A DNA stretch of 7,645 nucleotides from assembly GCA_014729315.1 (NCBI GenBank), contig WJKD01000073.1, positions 1 to 7,645 of the forward strand, given 5' to 3'. Both the position numbers and the translations under genes were made by a program. Below are positions 1 through 5,752 of the stretch, piece after piece. This stretch comes from Promethearchaeota archaeon (GTDB taxonomy: Archaea > Asgardarchaeota > Lokiarchaeia > Sigynarchaeales > SOKP01). Under the pieces are notes generated by a model. It did not search any database. It was not told the origin of the DNA and was given only the letters and a program-made list of their open reading frames with translations. How positions within the stretch are numbered: the stretch's first letter is position 1; each line of letters begins with the position of its first letter.

Positions 1-22
1 TATACCGTATATTATCTAAGTT

Positions 23-33
23 TTTATAGTTTT
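23..33 (+). promoter_or_regulatory. Possible TATA box of the 165-residue hypothetical gene
   Basis: The stretch TTTATAGTTTT is centred about 30 nt before the ATG at 57, which is where a TATA box would lie for a leaderless or nearly leaderless archaeal transcript. The only Shine-Dalgarno-like bases, AGGA at 51-54, are 2 nt from the ATG, too close for a normal ribosome binding site, so leaderless initiation is the better reading. The whole 1-56 region is AT-rich, so a chance match is quite possible. Confidence 0.35.
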
Positions 34-56
34 ATTAACTTTATATTACTAGGAAT

Positions 57-554
57 ATGACGAGCAAGAAAGAAAACAAAGAAGAAGATTATCACGGTGT
101 CGCTCCAGTTAGTTCGATTGTGAAAAAAATGAAAAAAGCATACGATAAGGATCCAAAAGATTGGAGAATTATCGGTTCAAGAGATAAAGACCGAAATGCT
201 GACACATTTATTACAAAAAAGCCGAATCTATATTGGTTAAAATCTAAACAAATATCCCCTTTTTCAGCGTTGTCAATGGGAACAGAGGTAAGAAACATAG
301 ATAAAGATATTGATGAGCAAGTAGGTAAAAAAATGTCAACAAATGACATGTTACGTTTATTTGGTATGGTAGTTCCTGTGAAGAAAAATAAAAACATTGT
401 GGCAGCGGGGATAGAAAAATATTCAGAGGATCACGGAAATCATCTAAAGACTATAGTCGAAGAACGTGACTCTAATATTGGATATCAAATGGCAAGACGT
501 ATTGATGAGGAATTCACAAAAAAATATCCTCAGAGAAAAAATTTATATATATAA
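57..554 (+). CDS. Hypothetical protein, 165 residues, highly polar and basic
   Basis: I do not recognise the family. The product is soluble, with no signal peptide or membrane segment. The first 12 residues are lysine/glutamate-rich and probably disordered. The segment around residues 13-60 (HGVAPVSSIVKKMKKAY, then DWRIIGSRDKDRNADTF and KKPNLYW) looks like a compact, lysine-rich folded region. Residues 93-108 hold a more hydrophobic stretch (STNDMLRLFGMVVPV), and the last 50 residues look helical and charged. The abundance of lysine and arginine could suit nucleic-acid binding, but no named motif supports this. The ATG at 57 is the first start after a TATA-like box and the next methionine would cost 24 residues, so I keep it. 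The gene is monocistronic in this window and converges on the next gene with an 8-nt gap. Codon use resembles that of its neighbours. Confidence 0.75.
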   Translation: MTSKKENKEEDYHGVAPVSSIVKKMKKAYDKDPKDWRIIGSRDKDRNADTFITKKPNLYWLKSKQISPFSALSMGTEVRNIDKDIDEQVGKKMSTNDMLRLFGMVVPVKKNKNIVAAGIEKYSEDHGNHLKTIVEERDSNIGYQMARRIDEEFTKKYPQRKNLYI

Positions 555-562
555 AAAATAAA

Positions 563-979
563 TTATAGCTTTTCCTTTAATTTTGATAATCCATCCTTTG
601 ATTTTACTATAGGGAGATTATCAGAATATTTTGAAGTGTTGTTAATCAAATCATTTATTAAAGCCTTCATTTTTTCGGGACCGCTTTTATCATTAATAGA
701 ATCGGAAAAATTTTTTAATTCATTCACATTAAAGTCTTTTATATAAAAGGACACCCCTTTCTCTAATTCTTCAAATAAAAACTGATAAGAAAAATCCGCA
801 CTGCGTTCGTTTTTATTCAGAGGGTCGTCAAGTTCAAAGGTGTAGGCAACTTCCGTCCAACGATTTCCAGCGTCATCGGCGGGGATCATTCCATAAATAT
901 AATCGTCAGTGTACAGCCATAGAGGATCCAGCCCCTTATCATACGATGAATCTATAATCGTTTTCATTTCTTCACTCAT
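563..979 (-). CDS. Hypothetical protein, 138 residues, acidic
   Basis: I do not recognise the family. The protein is acidic and soluble, without a signal peptide, transmembrane segment or cysteine motif. The first 50 residues are rich in aromatic residues and aspartate (LWLYTDDYIYGMIPADDAG, then RWTEVAYTFEL), which suggests a small beta-containing domain. The rest is mostly predicted helix, ending in a lysine-rich tail (LSKLKEKL). The start is supported by AGGA in the ribosome-binding position (plus-strand TCCTA at 986-990, about 6 nt before the ATG). A second ATG lies four codons further in but has poorer spacing. TATA-like boxes lie further upstream. The gene is convergent with the preceding hypothetical gene and divergent from nadE, so it is probably transcribed alone. 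Confidence 0.72.
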   Translation of the reverse strand: MSEEMKTIIDSSYDKGLDPLWLYTDDYIYGMIPADDAGNRWTEVAYTFELDDPLNKNERSADFSYQFLFEELEKGVSFYIKDFNVNELKNFSDSINDKSGPEKMKALINDLINNTSKYSDNLPIVKSKDGLSKLKEKL

Positions 980-1014
980 AATAAGTCCTACTTATTGATT
1001 TTTAATTTGTTCAA

Positions 1015-1035
1015 TTTTTTATATCTATTATAAGG
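1015..1035 (-). promoter_or_regulatory. TATA-like promoter of the 138-residue hypothetical gene
   Basis: Read on the minus strand this stretch gives CTTATAATAG followed by GATATAAAAAA, two overlapping TATA-like elements 36-56 nt before the ATG at 979. With the usual archaeal distance of about 25-30 nt from TATA box to transcription start, either would give a short leader of roughly 10-30 nt, enough to include the AGGA ribosome binding site. I cannot tell which is used. The surrounding 980-1209 divergent intergenic region is extremely AT-rich, and I see no RNA gene or clear operator in it. Confidence 0.45.
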
Positions 1036-1154
1036 TTTACTCTTTAAAAAATTTTCAAAATAGATAACTAAAAATTCACTGACCTTCAATTTCTTTATTA
1101 GTTTAAAAAATTTAAAATTTAAATAAAACTATACACATATTTCTGAGAAGTTGG

Positions 1155-1162
1155 TTTATAAT
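1155..1162 (+). promoter_or_regulatory. TATA box of nadE
   Basis: TTTATAAT is a good archaeal TATA box preceded by a purine-containing stretch (GAAGTTGG) that could serve as BRE. A start of transcription 25-30 nt downstream falls near 1184-1190, leaving about 20-26 nt of leader before the ATG at 1210. The same position would make the GTG at 1192, or the ATG at 1190 of a three-codon ORF, nearly leaderless, so the exact transcript end matters for choosing the nadE start. Confidence 0.55.
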
Positions 1163-1209
1163 ACTTATCTACAACTATATATACGAAAAATGTGCACCTA
1201 ATAGTAATC

Positions 1210-1971
1210 ATGCGAAATTTAAATTATTCCCAATTGGCAACAAAAATTCAAAACTGGCTTAAATCTTATTTAGAGGAAGCAAATTTAAGAGGTTATATTC
1301 TTGGATTAAGCGGAGGAATAGATTCCGCCGTAACTGCGTCTTTATGTGTAAATGCTGTCGGGAAAAAGAATGTCATCGCTTTAAACATGCCATGTGGTTC
1401 AATAATTCAAGATTATGAGGACGCGAAATTAATTGCTGAGATGCTTGACATTAAGATGCATACTGTAGATCTCACAGCAACTTTTGAAGGGTTTTATGAC
1501 ACTATATCCCCTAATGTGAGAACTAATAAGATAGCTGTATCAAATATAAAACCTAGATTAAGAATGACAACTCTATATTTCTTTGGACAATCTTATAATT
1601 ATCTAGTTGCGGGGACTGGAAATAGATCGGAAATAGCTATTGGTTATTTTACTAAATATGGAGACGGTGGAGTAGATTTAGAACCGATAGGAGGATTATA
1701 TAAATGTGAAGTTCGTACACTCGCAAGGACATTGGAGATTCCCGAAAAAGTCATTACTAAACCTCCGAGCGCTGGTCTATGGCAAGGACAGACCGACGAA
1801 GAAGAGATTGGACTAACCTACGATCTTATTGACGAGATTTTATACCGAATGGATTATGGCTTTGAGTTAGACGAATTTAAGGAAAGTGAAGTGAATAAAG
1901 TCAAAGATTTAATGAAGAAAGCAGCACACAAAAACAGAATGCCCCCTTTATTCGAAGTTAAGGGGAATTAA
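1210..1971 (+). CDS. nadE: NH3-dependent NAD+ synthetase
   Basis: Catalyses the last step of NAD biosynthesis in the cytoplasm: nicotinic acid adenine dinucleotide is adenylated by ATP and then amidated with ammonia. The ATP-pyrophosphatase loop LSGGIDSAV is at about residues 33-41, followed by the family segment TGNRSEIAIGYFTKYGDGG, then DLEPIGGLYKCEVR, and near the C-terminus PSAGLWQGQTDEEEIG. There is no N-terminal glutaminase (nitrilase) domain, so ammonia must be free or supplied by another protein. At 253 residues the length is normal for the short archaeal form. I prefer ATG 1210 because it leaves about 33 residues before the ATP loop, as in relatives. A GTG at 1192 would add six residues (MHLIVI) and is possible if the transcript is leaderless; neither start has a clear Shine-Dalgarno site. 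The gene appears monocistronic, with its own TATA box and a T-run terminator. Confidence 0.96.
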   Translation: MRNLNYSQLATKIQNWLKSYLEEANLRGYILGLSGGIDSAVTASLCVNAVGKKNVIALNMPCGSIIQDYEDAKLIAEMLDIKMHTVDLTATFEGFYDTISPNVRTNKIAVSNIKPRLRMTTLYFFGQSYNYLVAGTGNRSEIAIGYFTKYGDGGVDLEPIGGLYKCEVRTLARTLEIPEKVITKPPSAGLWQGQTDEEEIGLTYDLIDEILYRMDYGFELDEFKESEVNKVKDLMKKAAHKNRMPPLFEVKGN

Positions 1972-1998
1972 TTATTTTAAATAAAGCGTCCTATCTCC

Positions 1999-2005
1999 TT
2001 TTTTT
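1999..2005 (+). terminator. Oligo-T terminator after nadE
   Basis: Seven consecutive T residues lie 28 nt after the nadE stop, with no hairpin needed, as is usual for archaeal intrinsic termination. The 1972-2099 interval between the convergent nadE and the 604-residue gene otherwise holds only AT-rich sequence and a 19-codon minus-strand ORF of doubtful meaning. Confidence 0.55.
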
Positions 2006-2099
2006 CTAACATATCTACTATTTCAGAATAAACCATGGATACTGGTTCAATAATAGTGATTAATTAAATAAGTTCAGAAATTAAAATTCGCATATCATA

Positions 2100-3914
2100 T
2101 TATAAAGAAGATAGTGCTCTTCGAATCTTAGTTATTCGATTTCCTATTTCGTCAAGCCTTTCTTTTAAAGCTTGGCTTTGTTCCGTAAATTCATACTCGT
2201 CAATCGCACCTTTTTCGTAGTTCTTACTTAATTCCTTATATGTTTTTTCGATTGAATATCTCCTACCCTCCAGAGCGATGAGCTCTTGATAAAGAGAATC
2301 TTTATCTTGGGGTAATGTATCTTCTGTGATTTCCTTTGATTTCGGTATACTAACTTTAGAAGCAGGAGGATTTTTTATCGTCTGATCTTGGGAAATTGTT
2401 CCATGTTTTGGAATTTGCTTTTCTTCCTTTACTTTTTTTGGAGGTGCTTGCTTTTTTTTATTTTGTGAATCACCCATTGAAGAAAATACATTAAACAAGT
2501 TCGTACCGCTGGATTCAATAGAGCTAGTGTCAATTTCTTCCACATTTATAGGGGTTATTTTCGGTCTCTCGTCAACGACGGGAGTAAGTCGAATTCTCTC
2601 ACCTTCCTTGGAAGTTTCAACCGATGTCTTGGGTTGTTCCTGCTCTTTTTTTGGTACAGGAGTTAAATTATTCTCGTTCTCAATTCTTTGAACTTTTATA
2701 GGCTCCTCAGTAGGGATTGGTGAGAGGTCAGAAAATGGTTTGGTGATTTCTTCAGTTTTTTCATTAGATTTATTTGGTTCGAACGGTATTCGACCTCTAT
2801 CAACACTTTCTGCGACTTCGCTAACCATGGGTTTTAATTTTGATTTTTTCGGCTCGGTCTGGATCATTTCTTGTTTATCTTCTTGCGTTTCTTCGACTTT
2901 TTGTGATTTTATATTACTGATTTCATCTTGATTCGATTTGAAACCTTCAGTTTTAACTTCCTCCGTATTAGTTTCTAATACTTCGATTTCTTTTTCCTTT
3001 TTTTCATTTAGTTCAATCTCACTTTCCTCAACTTCTTTATCTTCTGATTCTTTTGAGGTTGCCTTTTGTTTTGAGCTAAAATCTCCCTCGATTTCTGCGC
3101 GGAGTTTATCTAATATCTTTGCCGAAGAGGTCAATTTTTCGCTTTCAATTTCAGAAGACAATTCACCTTCGCTCACTTGCTTTTCCTTTTTCTTGAGTTT
3201 AAGCGACGCATCTTTATCTGGTGTTAATTCCGAAGCTTCTTCATATTTTATAGTGGGTGCTTTTTTTGGAACTTTGATTGATGGAATTTTTATTTTAGGA
3301 GGTGTTAATTTAGCTTCCGTTTTGGGAACAATCTTTTCAATTTTATGATCTTCTGTATCTTTCAGAGAGTTTATCTCTACTTCCTTTTGATCTAATTGCT
3401 TCTCGAGCGAATTAATTTTTTCTTGTAATTGCTTTATCTCTCCCTTGAATTTCTCGGATACTTGCATTACTATCTGCGATACATCAATTTGAGGGATTAT
3501 TGGTTCTTTCTCTTCTTCTTTCGCTTCGATACGATCTTTATCCTGGGTAAGGTCTTCTGAACCAGAATTTACTCTATTCATTTTAGCTGTTTCACTATCA
3601 TCAGAAACCTTTTCCTTCTCTTCTTCTAGTTTTTCCTCTTCGATTAACTCGATAAAATCTCCAATCTTTTTAGGTAATGAAGTCTCATCAAACCATAAGT
3701 CTAACGCATCCCATCCCTCTAATGTTTCGAGTATATCATTTAGTAAATCTCCAAATTCTCGGTAGGTTCCTTGATTTTGAATTTTTTTAAATAACTTAAT
3801 AAAATCCTCTCTCGATTCTATCTCATCGTCAGGTGTGGGTTCTTCATTTATTAAGTACTCGTATTGAGATTTAATTTTTTGAAACAAGGGATTTAGATTT
3901 TCTTGATTACTCAT
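2100..3914 (-). CDS. Unknown 604-residue charged, largely disordered protein with helical ends
   Basis: I do not recognise a named family. Residues 1-98 look like a folded helical domain with tryptophans and phenylalanines (GWDALDLWFDE near 67-77). Residues 92-140 are strongly acidic. Residues 145-187 form a likely coiled coil (IKQLQEKINSLEKQLDQKEV). Residues 199-225 are a basic proline stretch (PPKIKIPSIKVPKKAP). Residues 230-540 are low-complexity K/E/S/P sequence containing repeated L/I-S/T-P-I/V motifs (397-456) and a lone hydrophobic motif NLFNVFSSMG (472-481). Residues 540-604 form a helical hairpin turning at YEKGAIDEYEF. There is no signal peptide or transmembrane segment. The overall plan suggests a cytoplasmic scaffold or adaptor. 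The hairpin resembles generic helical-hairpin ends such as SHOCT or ESCRT-I-like tails, but that similarity is only of pattern. A Shine-Dalgarno GAGGA (plus 3921-3925) lies 6 nt before the ATG. The gene follows rps11 on the same strand after 195 nt and probably has its own promoter. Confidence 0.9.
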   Translation of the reverse strand: MSNQENLNPLFQKIKSQYEYLINEEPTPDDEIESREDFIKLFKKIQNQGTYREFGDLLNDILETLEGWDALDLWFDETSLPKKIGDFIELIEEEKLEEEKEKVSDDSETAKMNRVNSGSEDLTQDKDRIEAKEEEKEPIIPQIDVSQIVMQVSEKFKGEIKQLQEKINSLEKQLDQKEVEINSLKDTEDHKIEKIVPKTEAKLTPPKIKIPSIKVPKKAPTIKYEEASELTPDKDASLKLKKKEKQVSEGELSSEIESEKLTSSAKILDKLRAEIEGDFSSKQKATSKESEDKEVEESEIELNEKKEKEIEVLETNTEEVKTEGFKSNQDEISNIKSQKVEETQEDKQEMIQTEPKKSKLKPMVSEVAESVDRGRIPFEPNKSNEKTEEITKPFSDLSPIPTEEPIKVQRIENENNLTPVPKKEQEQPKTSVETSKEGERIRLTPVVDERPKITPINVEEIDTSSIESSGTNLFNVFSSMGDSQNKKKQAPPKKVKEEKQIPKHGTISQDQTIKNPPASKVSIPKSKEITEDTLPQDKDSLYQELIALEGRRYSIEKTYKELSKNYEKGAIDEYEFTEQSQALKERLDEIGNRITKIRRALSSL

Positions 3915-3970
3915 TTATTATCCTCTATAAATTTGATGAGTAGTATTCCTACGTTTGGAATAAAATTCTC

Positions 3971-3982
3971 TTTAAATATAAA
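3971..3982 (-). promoter_or_regulatory. TATA box of the 604-residue protein gene
   Basis: On the minus strand this reads TTTATATTTAAA, a strong TATA-like element about 57-68 nt before the ATG at 3914. The predicted transcription start near 3950 leaves a leader of roughly 35 nt that contains the GAGGA ribosome binding site. A second TATATATA element lies further upstream at 4023-4030 and could be an alternative promoter in this 195-nt intergenic region. The presence of these boxes behind a T-run supports separate transcription from rps11. Confidence 0.5.
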
Positions 3983-4093
3983 TAGAAAATTCGATAATAT
4001 ATTTTTTATTACTTATTGGACAATATATATACCTTAAACTTAAAAGTTAGAAAATGAACAGGTAAATTTGCTGATTAAATAGTGGAAGCAATT

Positions 4094-4100
4094 AAAAAAA
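4094..4100 (-). terminator. Oligo-T terminator after rps11
   Basis: On the minus strand the rps11 stop codon is followed within 10 nt by TTCTC and seven T residues. This is a typical archaeal T-rich termination signal and suggests that the ribosomal operon ends here. Confidence 0.6.
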
Positions 4101-4109
4101 GAGAACTAA

Positions 4110-4505
4110 CTAAACACGACGTCCTCGATGGCCGCCTTTCCTTCGACAATGATCGTGCGATTTCGGGGTTACTTCTTCGATTCTGCCAATTTGTAATCCT
4201 GATCTTGCCAATGCACGTATACATGCTTGAGCACCAGGTCCTGGAGTCTGAGCTTTATTACCCCCCGGGGCTCTTACTTTAATGTGAACCCCAGTGATTC
4301 CTTTTCCTTTAAGATCGTTCGCAACTCGAAAGCCGCATTGCATGGCCGCATATGGATTAGACTCTTCTCTGTCCGCCTTCACAACCATACCGCCCGAGCA
4401 TTTCGAAAACGTCTCAGCGCCACTCAAGTCAGTAGCAGTCACAATTGTATTATTATAGGAGCTTAAAATATGAACAACTCCCCATTTTATCTCTTCTCTA
4501 CTCAT
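4110..4505 (-). CDS. rps11: 30S ribosomal protein uS11, archaeal type
   Basis: Component of the small-subunit platform, contacting 16S rRNA near the mRNA exit and the E site. The 131-residue product is full length. It shows the family hallmarks: [22 protein letters not shown] at the N-terminus, [18 protein letters not shown] in the middle, [19 protein letters not shown], and the basic tail [24 protein letters not shown]. One oddity is in the tail: the residues after the conserved aspartate are H-C, where I would expect G-T or S-T in archaea and eukaryotes. The Shine-Dalgarno AAGGT (plus 4514-4518) overlaps the 15-nt gap after the uS4 gene, so translation is closely linked to the upstream gene. 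It is the last gene of the rps13-rps4-rps11 operon in this window. Confidence 0.98.
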   Translation of the reverse strand: MSREEIKWGVVHILSSYNNTIVTATDLSGAETFSKCSGGMVVKADREESNPYAAMQCGFRVANDLKGKGITGVHIKVRAPGGNKAQTPGPGAQACIRALARSGLQIGRIEEVTPKSHDHCRRKGGHRGRRV

Positions 4506-4520
4506 TTTCTTTTACCTTCA

Positions 4521-5012
4521 TTAATTTGATGAGAATGGACTCGTAGGAGCATAAGTGATTAAATCGTCTTCATCCTTTTTTACGATATACGAAGGCGAGT
4601 CAATCTTTTTATTTTTGACCTGAATATGTCCATGAACTATTCTTTGTCTTGCCTCATAAATCGTTTTTGCGAGTCCTTTTTCGAAGACAAGCGTCTGAAG
4701 TCTTCGCTTTAATAAATCTTCAACCGTTAAAAGCAATACGTCTTCAAATTCTGCTTCAGGTCCTAGAACTCCTAATCTCTGAAGCTTTTTTATAAGCGTT
4801 TGCTGAACATCTAAAGCTTTATCTGGTGCAAGTTTTCTGGAATCTCTAGCAATTTGTCGCCAATTTCCTAAGGTGGTGCGTAATTTCCAGAATTCTCTTT
4901 TATTCCGTAGCCCATATTTCCCAACAAATTCTAATTCCTCGTATATTCTATCCTTTTGAAAGGGATGAGCGGGTTTTTTAAACTTCTTCTTAAGTCGTCT
5001 AGGATCTCCCAT
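4521..5012 (-). CDS. rps4: 30S ribosomal protein uS4, archaeal type
   Basis: Primary 16S rRNA-binding protein that nucleates assembly of the small-subunit body. The N-terminal archaeal/eukaryotic-type region begins MGDPRRLKKKFKKPAHPFQKD, followed by a helical domain (YGLRNKREFWKLRTTLGNWRQ, about residues 33-53). The S4 RNA-binding domain is at about residues 101-150, with RRLQTLVFEKGLAKTIYEAR and RIVHGHIQVKNKKI. No zinc-binding cysteines are present in the N-terminus. The length of 163 residues is near the usual archaeal size. It lies 15 nt after rps13 and 15 nt before rps11, so the three genes are very probably one transcript. The ribosome-binding site is weak (GTGAGAT about 6 nt before the ATG, complementary to the GGTGAT part of the anti-Shine-Dalgarno site), which suggests translational coupling to rps13. 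Confidence 0.98.
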   Translation of the reverse strand: MGDPRRLKKKFKKPAHPFQKDRIYEELEFVGKYGLRNKREFWKLRTTLGNWRQIARDSRKLAPDKALDVQQTLIKKLQRLGVLGPEAEFEDVLLLTVEDLLKRRLQTLVFEKGLAKTIYEARQRIVHGHIQVKNKKIDSPSYIVKKDEDDLITYAPTSPFSSN

Positions 5013-5027
5013 TTTTTATCTCACTCA

Positions 5028-5549
5028 TTATTCTTTCTTTTTTTCAGCTGATTTCTTTCTTTTCTTTGCTTGCTCAGCCTTCAATCTCTTACGCATAACT
5101 CCGATTACAAGGCCATGCCGACCAGTGCTTTTAGTCCTCTGTCCTCTCACTTTTAATCCTAGCCTGTGTCGGACCCCTTTATAGGATCGAATTCTTTTCA
5201 TGCGATCGATGTCTCTTTTCACAGTGATTTCCAACTGATTTCCTATCTTATGCAGATCTTCTCCCGTCCTTAGGTCTTTGCATCGATTAACAAGATATCG
5301 AGGAATCCCCTCATCAATAGGATTTAAAATAATTTCTTCGATCCGATTGATATCTTTTTCAGGAATTGCTCCTATTCTTGCAGAACGATCGATATTTGCT
5401 AATTTAACAACTGCTTGGGCAAATCTCTTGCCAACACCTTTAATTTGTGTAAGACCATATTCCACGCGTGCGTTTCCGTCAACACGGGTTCGTAGTTTTC
5501 TAAAAAAAACCTGTTCTCGAAAATTTTTTGGTCGTATTGCTGAGGTCAA
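5028..5549 (-). CDS. rps13: 30S ribosomal protein uS13, archaeal type, TTG start
   Basis: Small-subunit head protein that bridges to the large subunit and contacts P-site tRNA. The product shows FRKLRTRVDGNARVEYGL, the helix-hairpin-helix-like segment GVGKRFAQAVVKLANID (residues 38-54), EEIILNPIDEGIPRYLVNRC and the signature IRSYKGVRHRLGLKVRGQRTKSTGR around residues 120-144. It ends in a lysine-rich tail (residues 154-173) longer than in bacteria. The start is TTG: reading upstream in frame, only ATT, AGG and lysine/glutamate codons occur before a stop, and no ATG or GTG exists until far inside the domain. AGGAT (plus 5561-5565) lies about 11 nt before the TTG, a long but usable spacing. It is the first gene of the rps13-rps4-rps11 operon. 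Confidence 0.97.
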   Translation of the reverse strand: MTSAIRPKNFREQVFFRKLRTRVDGNARVEYGLTQIKGVGKRFAQAVVKLANIDRSARIGAIPEKDINRIEEIILNPIDEGIPRYLVNRCKDLRTGEDLHKIGNQLEITVKRDIDRMKRIRSYKGVRHRLGLKVRGQRTKSTGRHGLVIGVMRKRLKAEQAKKRKKSAEKKKE

Positions 5550-5584
5550 TTTTTCTTTAATCCTAATTTATTGTTGATTTAATG

Positions 5585-5594
5585 CTATTAAATA
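5585..5594 (-). promoter_or_regulatory. Possible TATA box of the rps13-rps4-rps11 operon
   Basis: On the minus strand this reads TATTTAATAG, about 40 nt before the TTG start. A transcript from it would begin near 5563 and could cut into the AGGAT ribosome-binding site. The alternative TTAATATTAAATTT at 5598-5611 would give a leader of about 28 nt that keeps the site. The rest of the 5617-5752 interval up to the end of the FrhB-family gene has no gene or RNA that I can recognise. Confidence 0.35.
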
Positions 5595-5616
5595 CAAAAT
5601 TTAATATTAATTTTGT
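5594..5616. repeat. AT-rich inverted repeat upstream of rps13
   Basis: ACAAAAT (5594-5600) and ATTTTGT (5610-5616) are perfect inverted arms around TTAATATTA, which is itself almost palindromic. The element lies about 45-67 nt before the rps13 start and overlaps one candidate TATA box, so it could be an operator. In sequence this AT-rich it could also arise by chance. Confidence 0.45.
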
Positions 5617-5723
5617 GTTTTTAGCTTCTTTAATCTCATCACTTTTCACGCGAGATAAGTAGTTTTCATTAAAATTGATACAAGGGAAAGAAAGATTTTA
5701 TAATAAGAAGATATTTAACAAAG

Positions 5724-5735
5724 TTGGAAGTCCAA
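5724..5735 (-). terminator. Weak hairpin and T-rich tract after the FrhB-family gene
   Basis: TTGGA and TCCAA form a five-base-pair inverted repeat with only two bases between, beginning 17 nt after the stop codon. On the minus strand it is followed by a T-rich stretch (CTTTGTT, then TATCTTCTTATTATAAAATC, then TTTCTTTCC, down to about 5685). Such a region could end the FrhB-family transcript before the ribosomal operon. The loop is too short for a good hairpin, so the T-rich tract would do most of the work. Confidence 0.3.
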
Positions 5736-5752
5736 TTAATGGGATGATGAAC

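Noticed and set aside
92..397. Minus-strand ORF of 101 residues opposite the 165-residue gene
   Set aside because: It is phenylalanine- and serine-rich as expected for the reverse of a lysine-rich gene, and it lacks a ribosome-binding site. The plus-strand frame is longer and has normal composition.
1098..1130. AT-rich imperfect palindrome (AGTTT...AAACT) in the divergent region before nadE
   Set aside because: Only the five outer bases pair. The inner A/T runs would match by chance in sequence of this composition.
2740..3348. Plus-strand ORFs of 63 and 136 residues inside the 604-residue gene
   Set aside because: They are serine/leucine/phenylalanine-rich antisense reads of the lysine/glutamate-rich coding sequence, without ribosome-binding sites or recognisable domains.
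4082..4466. Plus-strand ORFs of 66 and 79 residues antisense to rps11
   Set aside because: They lie opposite a clear, full-length ribosomal protein gene and their translations show no family features.
5278..5577. Plus-strand ORF of 99 residues antisense to rps13
   Set aside because: It is an antisense shadow of a highly conserved ribosomal gene, with no promoter or domain evidence.
5550..5752. Possible tRNA or small RNA upstream of the ribosomal operon
   Set aside because: No acceptor-stem pairing, T-loop GTTCRA motif or CCA-like end was found; the interval is AT-rich and fits promoter and terminator sequence.
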